Shown here: positions 8,252-16,290 of the stretch, piece by piece | Numbering within the stretch: the first letter of the stretch is position 1 | Layout: each line of letters begins with the position of its first letter | Source of the DNA: Bog-756 sp963769765 | GTDB lineage: Bacteria; Actinomycetota; Acidimicrobiia; Acidimicrobiales; RAAP-2 | Assembly (NCBI GenBank): GCA_963769765.1 | Contig: CAVYNA010000003.1 | Coordinates: forward strand, 434,001-498,000 | Reading direction: 5' to 3' | DNA length: 64,000 nucleotides | The notes under the pieces: model-generated | Seen by the model: only the letters and a program-made list of their open reading frames with translations | What the model was told of the DNA's origin: nothing | Database searches by the model: none | Made by a program: the position numbers and the translations under genes

Positions 8252-9396
8252 GGCTTGCCTCCTGCCAGTGCGACCGCGTGCCGGGCGGCGTCGAGCATGG
8301 TGGGCTCGGCGACGAGGCGGTCGGAGAGATGGTCGGCCAGGATCGCTCGCCCGAGGACTGCGTTGGTCCCGTCGAGGCGGAGCACGATGGGCGAGTCGAT
8401 CTCGACCCGCTCGAGCGCTTCGAGGACACCATTGGCGACCTCGTCGACGCGGGTGATCCCACCGAAGATGTTCACGAGGATGGACCGCACCGCCGGGTCG
8501 GAGTTGATGACCTCGAGGGCGGCGGCCATGACGTCGGCGTTTGCGCCGCCCCCGATGTCGAGGAAGTTCGCCGCCTCGCCCCCGCACTGGTTCACGACGT
8601 CGAGGGTGCTCATCGCCAGTCCGGCGCCGTTCGCGATGATCCCGACCGTGCCCTCGAGCCCGATGTAGTTGAGCCCACGGGCCTTGGCCCGCGCCTCGCG
8701 CTCGTCCTCGACGTCGGAGCCTGCGAACTCCTCCCACTCGGGGTGCCGGTAGGCGGCGTTGTCGTCGAGGGTCACCTTGGCGTCCAGTGCGTGGACCCGG
8801 CCCTCCGGCGTCAGGATCAACGGGTTGATCTCGGCGAGGTCGCAGTCGCCGTCGGTGTAGCACCGGTAGAGCGCGACCAACAGCTCCGCGGCCTGGTCAC
8901 GCGCGGCCTCGTCGAGGTTGGCCCGGTCAACCCATGCCCTGGCGTCCTCGAGGCCGAGACCGTCGACCGGGTCGACGTGGAGCAGTGCGATCGCGTCGGG
9001 GTTGGTGGCCGCGACCTCCTCGATCTCGACCCCGCCCTCGGCCGAAAGCATGCCGAGGTGCTTCTTCGCCCCCCGGTCGAGGGTGAAGCTCGCGTAGTAC
9101 TCGCGCTCGATGTCGGAAGCGTGCTCGACCCAGAGGCGCTTGACCACATGGCCCTTGATGTCGAGGCCGAGGATGTTGCCCGCATGGGTGCGGACCTCGT
9201 CGGCATCGGCTGCCAGCTTCACCCCACCGGCCTTTCCGCGACCCCCGACCTTGACCTGGGCCTTCACCACGACCGGGTAGCCGGACGCCTCGGCCTGTGC
9301 GACGGCCTCCTCGACGGTGTCGGCCACCCCGCCCGCCGAGATCGGGATCCCGAACCGTGCGAAGTACTGCTTGCCCTGGTACTCGAAGAGATCCAC
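8248..9396 (-). CDS. sucC: succinyl-CoA synthetase beta subunit (ADP/GDP-forming)
   Basis: The beta subunit has an N-terminal ATP-grasp nucleotide-binding domain and a C-terminal domain facing SucD. It begins at GTG 9396 with VDLFEYQGKQYFARFGIPI. Conserved parts are VVVKAQVKVGGRGKAGGVKL (ATP-grasp), EINPLILTPEGRVHALDAKV (metal-binding), NGAGLAMSTLDVV, FLDIGGGA and ILVNIFGGITRVDEVA. Length is 382 residues, normal for the family. First gene of sucC-sucD-HAD. Confidence 0.96.
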   Translation of the reverse strand: MDLFEYQGKQYFARFGIPISAGGVADTVEEAVAQAEASGYPVVVKAQVKVGGRGKAGGVKLAADADEVRTHAGNILGLDIKGHVVKRLWVEHASDIEREYYASFTLDRGAKKHLGMLSAEGGVEIEEVAATNPDAIALLHVDPVDGLGLEDARAWVDRANLDEAARDQAAELLVALYRCYTDGDCDLAEINPLILTPEGRVHALDAKVTLDDNAAYRHPEWEEFAGSDVEDEREARAKARGLNYIGLEGTVGIIANGAGLAMSTLDVVNQCGGEAANFLDIGGGANADVMAAALEVINSDPAVRSILVNIFGGITRVDEVANGVLEALERVEIDSPIVLRLDGTNAVLGRAILADHLSDRLVAEPTMLDAARHAVALAGGKP

Positions 9397-9545
9397 CGGA
9401 TCCGTTCCTCTCTCTGGGTGCTCTGTCCGGCCGGCCGTGCCGGTCCCGTCGCTCCGTCTCCGGGATCCGGGCGCCGATGACGATACCGGGTGCCACCCGG
9501 GTGGTCCGAATCGGCGTGCCGGTTCATGCGGCCCGGCACGTAGTC

Positions 9546-9962
9546 TCAGTCGGTCTCTTCGCCCTCTCGTGCGTCCAGCGCCGAGGCGAGCCACGCGCCG
9601 ATGGCGGGCAGCGGCGCACCGGGCGTGAAGACCTCGGCGACCCCCATCGCCTTGAGCTGGGGGATGTCCGCTTCGGGGATGATGCCCCCGACGATCACCA
9701 GCACGTCACCCCTCCCCTGGGTACGCAGGCCCTCGATCACCCGCGGCACCAAGGTGAGATGGGCACCGGAGAGGAGTGAGAGCCCGACCGCGTCCGCGTC
9801 TTCTTGGACCACGGCCTGGACGACCTGGTCGGGGGTCTGATGGAGTCCCGTGTAGATGACCTCGAAGCCACTGTCGCGGAGCGCGCGGGCGATGACCTTC
9901 GCGCCTCGGTCGTGCCCGTCGAGCCCCGGCTTGGCCACGACCACCCGGTAGGTGCGCTTCAC
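9546..9962 (-). CDS. B12-binding small subunit of an acyl-CoA mutase
   Basis: A 138-residue stand-alone cobalamin-binding domain. The DxHxxG base-off signature is visible in KPGLDGHDRGAKVIARAL, followed by GLHQTPDQVV, GLSLLSGAH and VGGIIPEADIPQLKAMGV, the corrinoid-domain pattern of methylmalonyl-CoA mutase and relatives. Split mutases have this domain as a separate small subunit; the large catalytic subunit is not in this window, so the exact substrate (methylmalonyl-, isobutyryl- or ethylmalonyl-CoA) is unknown. Its place just upstream of sucCD would fit propionyl-CoA feeding into succinyl-CoA, which is an inference from position only. Confidence 0.85.
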   Translation of the reverse strand: MKRTYRVVVAKPGLDGHDRGAKVIARALRDSGFEVIYTGLHQTPDQVVQAVVQEDADAVGLSLLSGAHLTLVPRVIEGLRTQGRGDVLVIVGGIIPEADIPQLKAMGVAEVFTPGAPLPAIGAWLASALDAREGEETD

Positions 9963-9970
9963 GGGGCCAG

Positions 9971-9995
9971 ATACTAAGCGCTGACGGACCGTCAG
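9971..9995 (-). promoter_or_regulatory. candidate promoter with palindromic operator
   Basis: The 163-base divergent gap before ubiA holds CTGACGG-A-CCGTCAG (9981-9995), a perfect 7+7 palindrome. On the minus strand a TAGTAT hexamer (9971-9976) follows it, which would place the palindrome over the -35/-10 spacer of the B12-subunit gene. The layout suggests a repressor site, but the -35 box is weak. Confidence 0.45.
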
Positions 9996-10125
9996 ACCCA
10001 GGCGGAACCTTCGAAACTGGTTGCGGCGCCCCGGGCACCGTCGGACGCCGCGGACGTCCTACGCTGGGGGATCGCTCGACGCCCGTACCTGCGGTGACGA
10101 ACCGACCAGTGACCACGAGGACACC

Positions 10126-11088
10126 TTGACCACCCCGGCCGAAGCAGTGGACAGCGTGGACGGATCCGCGCCCGGAGACCCCGCCGCCGCCCGCTCGTCG
10201 CTCGCGGTCGGCGTCCTCCGCCTCGTCCGCCCTCGCCAGTGGGTCAAGAACCTCCTCGTCTTCGTCGCACCGGGGGCGGCAGGGGTGATCCTGCACTGGA
10301 CGGTGCTCTGGCACGGCCTCGCGACCTTCGGGATCTTCTGCCTGGCGGCGTCGGGGACCTACTGCATCAACGACACGATCGACGCCGAGGCGGACAGGCG
10401 CCACCCGGTCAAGCGCTTCCGCCCGGTTGCCTCCGGGGCGGTGCCGGGCCCCCTCGCAGTCGTCCTCGGGGTCTGCCTGCTTGCGCTCTCGGTCGGGCTC
10501 GCCTTCCCCATCGAGGGCTGGCGCCTCGCCGTCGTCATGGCCAGCTACTGGGGCGTCTCACTCGCCTACACCCTCTGGCTCAAGCACGAGCCCATCCTCG
10601 ACCTGGTCGCAGTCAGCGCGGGCTTCGTGCTCCGCGCGGTCGCGGGCGGGGTGGCGACCGGTGTTCCGCTGTCGAACTGGTTCCTCATCGTGACCTCCTT
10701 CGGCTCGCTGCTCGTGGTCACTGGCAAGCGCTCCGGCGAGCAGGAGCTCCTCTCCACCGGAACATCCGACCACGGGATCATCCGTGCGACGCTCTCCGAG
10801 TACTCCGCCTCGTACCTTCGTTCGGTGAGGACCCTCGCCGCGGCGGTGACCGTCTCCGCCTACTGCCTCTGGGCGTTCGAGCGCGCCGGTCAGCTCCATC
10901 CCGGACACCACCCGATCTGGTTCCAACTGAGCATCGTGCCCTTCGTCATCGCCCTCCTCCACGTGCTGCGGCTGCTCGACTCGGGCAGCGGGGCGGCGCC
11001 CGAGGAGCTCGCCCTTCACGATCGGCGCCTCCAGGTCTACGGCCTCTGCTGGGTCGCGCTCTTCGCCGCCGGCGCCTACGCGCGGTGA
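10126..11088 (+). CDS. ubiA: decaprenyl-phosphate phosphoribosyltransferase (UbiA family)
   Basis: Membrane prenyltransferase-fold enzyme that joins PRPP to a polyprenyl phosphate, the first step to decaprenyl-phosphoryl-arabinose. The 320-residue protein has about nine hydrophobic segments. The first acidic motif NDTIDAEADRRHPVKRFRP, with its HPVKRFRP extension, is the form seen in the phosphoribosyltransferase branch and not in menaquinone or haem UbiA enzymes. LSEYSASYLRSVRTLAAA lies in the second acidic region. The start is taken as TTG 10126, as no ATG or GTG precedes the first conserved region; a later GTG is possible. It leads the only plus-strand cluster in the window and overlaps dprE1 as GTGA. 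Confidence 0.9.
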   Translation: MTTPAEAVDSVDGSAPGDPAAARSSLAVGVLRLVRPRQWVKNLLVFVAPGAAGVILHWTVLWHGLATFGIFCLAASGTYCINDTIDAEADRRHPVKRFRPVASGAVPGPLAVVLGVCLLALSVGLAFPIEGWRLAVVMASYWGVSLAYTLWLKHEPILDLVAVSAGFVLRAVAGGVATGVPLSNWFLIVTSFGSLLVVTGKRSGEQELLSTGTSDHGIIRATLSEYSASYLRSVRTLAAAVTVSAYCLWAFERAGQLHPGHHPIWFQLSIVPFVIALLHVLRLLDSGSGAAPEELALHDRRLQVYGLCWVALFAAGAYAR

Positions 11089-12500
11089 GCACGACCGACC
11101 TCCCGCGCGCACAGCTCACCGGCTGGGGACGTACCGCACCGAGCGCCGCAACGGTGGTCCACGCGGTCGATGCCGCGTCGGTCGTCCGGGCCGTCGAGGA
11201 CGCGGTCGCCGCGACTGGAGGAGGCGGTCGGGGGATCATCGCCCGCGGGTTGGGACGCAGCTACGGCGACGCCGCCCAGAACGCGGGCGGCACGGTGGTC
11301 GACGCGACCTGGCTCGAGGGTGTGCTCGCGGCCGACCTCGAGGCGGGGGTCGCGCAGGTCGCGGCCGGCACGAGCCTCGAGACCCTCATGGAGCGCCTGG
11401 TTCCGCTCGGCTGGTTCGTTCCGGTCACGCCCGGCACCCGGCAGGTCACGGTCGGCGGGGCGATCGCCGCAGACATCCACGGGAAGAATCACCATTCGGA
11501 CGGGGCTTTCTGCTCACACGTCAAGCGCATGACCCTCGTGACCCCGTCAGGGACGCTCGAAGTCTCCCCCGACAGCGATCCCGGGCTGTTCTGGGCGACG
11601 GCGGGTGGGATGGGACTCACTGGCATCGTTTCGGACGCGACCATCGGGCTCATCCCCGTTGAGACGAGCTACATGGTGGTGGATACCGAGCGCGCCCGCG
11701 ACCTCGACACGGTGATGGCGATGATGGTCTCGGGTGACGCCGCGTACCGCTACTCGGTCGCCTGGATCGACTGCCAGGCCACCGGTGGCCGGCTCGGTCG
11801 ATCCGTGCTCACTCGCGGCGACCATGCCCGACTGGACGAGCTCCCCCGAGGCTGCGCCGTGCGCCCGGACGAGCGCGCGCGTTCGCGCCGCGGACCCTCG
11901 CGAGGGTGCCCGTGACGCCACCGAGCGGACTGCTCAACCCACTGACCGTCGGCGCCTTCAACGAGTTGTGGTTCCGCAAATCCCCCGAGCACAGGCTCGG
12001 CGAGGTCCAGCACCTCTCGGGCTTCTTCCACCCGCTCGACGGCGTCGCGGGGTGGAACCGCCTCTACGGTGGCCGCGGGTTCCTCCAGTACCAATTCGTG
12101 GTTCCCGACGACGAGGCCGAGACCGTCCGGCGGGTCATCGAGCGCCTCGCCGGCCTGCGCCTCGCCTCGTTCCTCGCGGTGATCAAGCGCTTCGGCCCGG
12201 GCGATCCGGGACCGATCTCCTTTCCGATGCCCGGCTGGACGCTCGCACTCGACCTCCCGGTCGGTCACCCCGCGCTCGCCGCCCTGCTCGACTCGCTCGA
12301 CGAGGAGGTGGTCGCGGCCGGCGGACGCATCTACCTCGCCAAGGACTCGCGCGTCTCGCCAGCCGCCTTCCGAGCGATGTACCCCCGCGTCGACGAGTGG
12401 CTGGGTGTCCGGGACCGGGTCGATCCCGACGGCGTGCTCCGCTCCGATCTCGGCCGGCGGCTCGGCCTCTGCAGCGACCGCCCGCGGGCCGCGCGGCGGA
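11085..12500 (+). CDS. dprE1: decaprenylphosphoryl-ribose 2'-oxidase, reading frame interrupted
   Basis: FAD oxidase that, with DprE2, epimerises decaprenyl-phosphoryl-ribose to the arabinose form. The N-terminal FAD domain is in one frame: IIARGLGRSYGDAAQNAGG, TPGTRQVTVGGAIAADIHGK, AWIDCQATGGRLGRSVLTRG. After LDEL (about 11843) the protein continues in another frame: PRTLARVPVTPPSGLLN, FNELWFRKSPEHRLGEVQHL, FFHPLDGVAGWNRLYG, KRFGPGDPGPISFPMPGW, YLAKDSR (catalytic Lys) and MYPRVDEWLGVRDRVDP. Adding one C to the run at 11843-11847 joins them. The residue matching Cys387 of the mycobacterial enzyme is Ala (PGWTLALDLP). No stop codon follows the usual C-terminus (RRLGL near 12469); see dprE2. 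The listed end is the point where coding character switches frame. Confidence 0.88.
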
Positions 12501-13385
12501 ATGGACACCGACCTCAGGCCGGCGCCGGCACGCGGCGACGCGCCCCGCGACCCGAACGGCCGCATCCGCGACGAAGACGCCCCCGACCCCGAAGGCGACC
12601 ACCCGGAGGAAGGCAGGATCACCGTGATCGACGCAACCGGACGACCCCAGTCGATGCTCGTGCTCGGAGGCTCGTCCGAGCTCGCCCGGGCAATCATCGC
12701 CCGGCTCACACCGGCCCGCGGCTCGACGGTCGTGCTCGCCGGGCGGCCAGGCCCACGACTGGAGGAGGCGGCGACAGGCGCGAAGGCGGCCGGCGCCGAG
12801 GTGGTGGAGACCGTCGACTTCGAGGCGTCCGACGTGGCCGGCCACGAGGCCTTCGTGGACGGGCTCTTCGACCGGTTCGGCGACCTCGACCTCGTCCTCG
12901 TGGCCGCAGGGGTCCTCGGCGACCAGGACGCGCTCGAGCACGACCCCGAGGGGGTCGCCTCGCTCATCACCACCAACTTCACCGGGCTCGCCGGGGCCAT
13001 GATGGCGATCGCCGGGCGACTGCGGCGACAGGGACACGGGAAGCTCGTCGTCCTCTCCTCCGTCGCCGGAGAGCGGGCCCGCCGGGCCAACTTCGTCTAC
13101 GGCTCCTCGAAGGCCGGCCTCGACGCCTTCTGCCAAGGCCTCGGCGACGCCCTGGCCGGCAGTGGCGCGTCCGTGCTCATCGTGCGGCCCGGTTTCGTAG
13201 TCGGCCGGATGACCGAAGGTCTCGAACCGGCGCCGTTCGCCACGACCCCAGACGCCGTCGCGGACGCAGTCGTGCGCGCGGTCGCTTCGGGTGCGTCCGT
13301 GGTCTACGTGCCGCCGGTGCTGCGGTGGGTCTTCGCGGTGATGAAGCACCTCCCCCGCGTGGTGTGGCGCCGACTGCCCGGCTGA
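12501..13385 (+). CDS. dprE2: decaprenylphosphoryl-2-keto-ribose reductase, possibly fused to DprE1
   Basis: Short-chain dehydrogenase that reduces the DprE1 product to decaprenyl-phosphoryl-arabinose. It has a nucleotide loop MLVLGGSSELARAII, VAAGVLGDQ, VVLSSVAGERARRANF and the catalytic YGSSKAGLDAF (YxxxK). The classical start would be GTG 12624, giving VIDATGRPQ and 253 residues with a GGAGGAAGG ribosome-binding site. Codon usage stays strongly coding-like in the same frame back to ATG 12501, adding about 41 Asp/Glu/Pro-rich residues. As dprE1 has no stop before this, one indel near 12488-12497 would fuse both enzymes into one chain. Confidence 0.88.
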   Translation: MDTDLRPAPARGDAPRDPNGRIRDEDAPDPEGDHPEEGRITVIDATGRPQSMLVLGGSSELARAIIARLTPARGSTVVLAGRPGPRLEEAATGAKAAGAEVVETVDFEASDVAGHEAFVDGLFDRFGDLDLVLVAAGVLGDQDALEHDPEGVASLITTNFTGLAGAMMAIAGRLRRQGHGKLVVLSSVAGERARRANFVYGSSKAGLDAFCQGLGDALAGSGASVLIVRPGFVVGRMTEGLEPAPFATTPDAVADAVVRAVASGASVVYVPPVLRWVFAVMKHLPRVVWRRLPG

Positions 13386-13480
13386 GCAGCTGTCTCCGTG
13401 AGCGAGTAGCGGCCGAGGGGGACGCCGAACACATGTGAATCGAGGAGTGACACGGTCGGCCGGCAGACCTTTGCAATTGC

Positions 13481-13530
13481 CGCATACATCGGCATACATC
13501 GCTATACATCGCTATACATCACTCCACATC
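13481..13530. repeat. five 10-bp direct repeats (GCTATACATC type), locus 1
   Basis: Units start at 13481, 13491, 13501, 13511 and 13521 with exact 10-base spacing; the two middle ones are identical (GCTATACATC), the outer ones differ at one to four positions. On the minus strand the unit reads GATGTATAGC, the same as the array at 53008-53057. It lies in the 289-base gap between the ends of dprE2 and ppk2, so it is not an obvious promoter site for either. Apart from this array, I see no gene or clear terminator in 13386-13674. Confidence 0.95.
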
Positions 13531-13674
13531 GCACTGCGCCGAGCTCCCGCCCACGGATCGCTCGGTCGGCGCCCATCCGGGATCGCTTCGGGTCGCCAAC
13601 GACTGGTCCGCACAGGCGCCGTGGGGTCGACTGCCCCTGATGCTTCCATCCCTACCCCGCATGGCCCCGACGGC

Positions 13675-14472
13675 TCACGAGGAAAGCGTCGCTGCGTAGT
13701 CGGGAACGTAGGTGTAGAGGTCACGTGGCGGTCGCTGGTAGGAATCGTCGGTCACCCGGGACGGAAGGGTGACCCGGGGTGAGCGGATCTCGTGGGAGGG
13801 CACCTGGTCGAGGAGGTGGGCGATGCAGTTGATGCGGGCCGCACGCTTGTCCTCGGCCTCGACGAGGAACCACGGTGACTCGGGCGTGTCGGTGTGGAGC
13901 AGCATCGTGTCACGGGCCCGCGAGTAGTCGACATACCGCTGGCGCGCTTCGAGGTCGATCGGGCTCAGCTTCCACCGCCGCAGCGGATCGTCGAGTCGGT
14001 TCTGGAACCGCCGCTCCTGCTCGGCCGCGCTCAAGGAGAACCAGTACTTGACGAGGATGATCCCGTCCTCGATGAGTTGGTGCTCGAAGACTGGACACTG
14101 GGCGAGGAACCGGTGGTACTGCTCGGAGGTGCAGAACCCCATCACGTGCTCGACGCCCGCCCGGTTGTACCAGCTGCGGTCGAAGAGGGTGAGTTCGCCC
14201 GCGGACGGCAGATGGCTCACGTAGCGCTGGAAGTACCATTCGCCCTGCTCCCGCTCGGTGGGGGCGGGCAGCGCGACGATGCGGCAGACCCGCGGGCTCA
14301 GGTACTCCGCGATCCGCTTGATCACGCCGCCCTTGCCCGCCGCGTCTCGGCCCTCGAAGACCACCACCACCCGCGCACCCGAGGTCCGGATCCACTCGGT
14401 CATCGTCGTGAGCTCGCCCTGGAGGCGGAGCAGCTCGCGCTCGTAGCCGGTCCTGGTCAGCCGGTGCGCCAT
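13675..14472 (-). CDS. ppk2: polyphosphate kinase 2
   Basis: PPK2-family kinase that transfers phosphate between polyphosphate and nucleotides. The 265-residue single-domain protein has Walker A GRDAAGKGGVIKRI, Walker B LFDRSWYNRAGVEHVMGF, the lid region RRFQNRLDDPLRRWKLSPID and the family stretch YSRARDTMLLHTDTPESPW. The single-domain length and the motif set fit class I PPK2, which favours making ADP/ATP or GDP/GTP from polyphosphate, but direction cannot be decided from sequence. It is a solitary gene facing dprE2 tail to tail. Confidence 0.94.
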   Translation of the reverse strand: MAHRLTRTGYERELLRLQGELTTMTEWIRTSGARVVVVFEGRDAAGKGGVIKRIAEYLSPRVCRIVALPAPTEREQGEWYFQRYVSHLPSAGELTLFDRSWYNRAGVEHVMGFCTSEQYHRFLAQCPVFEHQLIEDGIILVKYWFSLSAAEQERRFQNRLDDPLRRWKLSPIDLEARQRYVDYSRARDTMLLHTDTPESPWFLVEAEDKRAARINCIAHLLDQVPSHEIRSPRVTLPSRVTDDSYQRPPRDLYTYVPDYAATLSS

Positions 14473-14549
14473 CGCCTCACCTTCATCGCTCCTGTCCCCG
14501 CACTGGGATCATGTTTCCATGCATGCCCGACCGGCCGGGCTGCACCGGT

Positions 14550-16061
14550 TCAGTGCGGCTTCGTGGTCGACGTGGTCGTCTTGCCCGACGTGGCCGTCGG
14601 CGTCACCGGCTGCTGGCGCACCGACATGGTGAAGAAGTCGCGGGCGAGCGATCCGAAGTACCGACCCGGGGACGTCGCCTCGTCGTAGGTGAGATCGGTG
14701 CCATTGACCGCCGAGGCAGGGAGGCCGGCCGCAGGGGCGAAGCTCGAGAAGTTGACCCAGTCGGTGTTGATGTCGAGCTCCATCGCCCGCACCGCCCCGG
14801 CTCGGGCGAGCAGGTTGGCCACGTCGACGATCGTGAGCCCGCTGCCGCCCACGTAGACGAGCGCGCCGTCCGCGGTGATCCCGACGCCCGAGCGCCAGAC
14901 CCGGGTCCCGCCCCCGAGCGTGTAGCCCCACTGGTGGTTGTCGTTGGCGTTGAGACCCGGGACGGGCAACCCGTTGTTGACGATGAGCGCGAGGTTCTGG
15001 CGGACCGCCACCACGTTCGGCGACATCGAGACGTCGGTCCCCCACGCCCCGACCGTGACGGACCCGTCCTTCGTGATCACGAGCGATGCCGCACCCGGAA
15101 CGAGCGGGTAGCCGGCAGAGGTGACCCCGTTGAGGTAGAAGCCCCCGCCGGAGTCAGGCATGCGGAAGCCCGAGTTGAACGCAGCGGTGAGGGTGTCGAG
15201 CGCCACTCCCGTGAGGGGCGCCTGCGGCCACGGCGGTCCGGGTGTGGGGACCATGGAGCCTCCATAGAGCGAGGTGCTCAACAGCTTGGTGTCCATCCAG
15301 GCCACGCCGGTCACCAGGCTCGTGTAGACCGCGTTGGGTCGGAGGTAGGCGGCGTACATGGTCGGGATGCCGTCGACCGTCCGACCGATCGGGTGCCACT
15401 GCCCTTCGCCCGGCGTCGGGTTGGCGACGAACGGCACGATGGCGGCCGGCGCCGCGAGGTGCGGTGGCCCGGCCGCGACGGTGGTGGTCGTCGAGCGGCT
15501 CCCGGCAGGGATCGCGTTCGGGTTCGGCTTGCCGCCCTTCGCCGGCGCGTGCCACGAATACCAGACGTTCTCCGCCCAGGTCACGACGGGCCCACCGCCG
15601 TGGTCGCGGACCCACTCGGTGAGTCGGGTGCCGACGGTGAGACCGAGGGCGGGATTGGTGGCGGCCGAACCCGCCGAGATCCACACCGGGGTGAGCGCGA
15701 GGACGATCACGAAGAGCACGGTCGTCTTCGGATGGCGGCCGAAGATGGTCCGCCTCGTCCGGATGCGTTCCTTGCGAAGCGCCCTGCGCTCGCGTCGGGT
15801 GGGCTTGAGCGGTGAGTGGGCGTGGCGCGGGCCGTGCCCGTTGCCCGATGGCGTGGACGTGACGAGCGGGACGCCCTCGCCGAGGTGGTCGTGACCAACG
15901 TGGTCCTCGGCGGGGTGGCCCTCAGGGGTGGGTGGCGTGGGGGTCGAACCCGGACCGGATGCGTCGGTCGACGGGGGTCGACCGACGACCGGGCCCCGGC
16001 CGGTGCCCGCCTCGGGACGGGGCGCCTCCTCGTCCTGGTCGAAGATGATCTCGCCTCCCAA
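14550..16061 (-). CDS. membrane-anchored phosphodiester glycosidase-like protein (NAGPA/DUF2233)
   Basis: About 503 residues. A long hydrophilic, Pro/Gly/His-rich N-terminus is followed by a basic RRERRALRKERIRTRR segment and one membrane helix (TVLFVIVLALTPVWISA), so the C-terminal two thirds should be outside the membrane. The outer part shows the NAGPA (phosphodiester N-acetylglucosaminidase-like) pattern: AFNSGFRMPDSGGGFYLNG, VRQNLALIVNNG, GVGITADGALVYVGG and AGAVRAMELDINTDW. Such domains cleave sugar phosphodiesters in cell-envelope material. The start is uncertain: TTG 16061 is where codon usage becomes coding-like; ATG 16178 gives a longer, arginine-rich start. The nearby arabinose-donor genes hint at an envelope role. 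Confidence 0.8.
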   Translation of the reverse strand: MGGEIIFDQDEEAPRPEAGTGRGPVVGRPPSTDASGPGSTPTPPTPEGHPAEDHVGHDHLGEGVPLVTSTPSGNGHGPRHAHSPLKPTRRERRALRKERIRTRRTIFGRHPKTTVLFVIVLALTPVWISAGSAATNPALGLTVGTRLTEWVRDHGGGPVVTWAENVWYSWHAPAKGGKPNPNAIPAGSRSTTTTVAAGPPHLAAPAAIVPFVANPTPGEGQWHPIGRTVDGIPTMYAAYLRPNAVYTSLVTGVAWMDTKLLSTSLYGGSMVPTPGPPWPQAPLTGVALDTLTAAFNSGFRMPDSGGGFYLNGVTSAGYPLVPGAASLVITKDGSVTVGAWGTDVSMSPNVVAVRQNLALIVNNGLPVPGLNANDNHQWGYTLGGGTRVWRSGVGITADGALVYVGGSGLTIVDVANLLARAGAVRAMELDINTDWVNFSSFAPAAGLPASAVNGTDLTYDEATSPGRYFGSLARDFFTMSVRQQPVTPTATSGKTTTSTTKPH

Positions 16062-16290
16062 AGCCTCGCTCTTCTCTCCCCATCGTGTGCCGACCGCTCG
16101 AGGGTCCGTCCGGGCTTGGCTGCTCGGAGCCGTGCGATGTGCCCCGCCGTCCCGGCGCCGTCGGTCTCGACCTACCATCCAGGCAGATGAAGCTGACGGT
16201 TCGATGAACGGGGATGGGGGAGTCCGGCTCCCCACCTGGTGCACCCGAGTCTCCCACGCACCGGCCCTGTGGAGGCGCCGCCCCGGGTGC

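Noticed and set aside
11843..11847. Programmed -1 frameshift in dprE1
   Set aside because: Similar breaks occur in several unrelated essential genes at simple repeats, so sequence error is simpler; no slippery heptamer plus pseudoknot was evident.
12488..12627. DprE1 continuing in the third frame to a TGA that overlaps the GTG of dprE2 (GTGA)
   Set aside because: The overlap fits the local style, but second codon positions would be over 90 percent GC, unlike real genes; the dprE2 frame fits coding statistics far better. Kept only as an alternative.
13435..13782. Plus-strand frame over the first iteron array and the end of ppk2
   Set aside because: It crosses the repeat array and the 3' end of a certain gene and has no recognisable domain.
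15935..15965. tRNA T-arm-like sequence (GGGTCGAACCCGG)
   Set aside because: It lies inside the phosphodiester-glycosidase-like gene and no acceptor, D or anticodon arms can be built around it.
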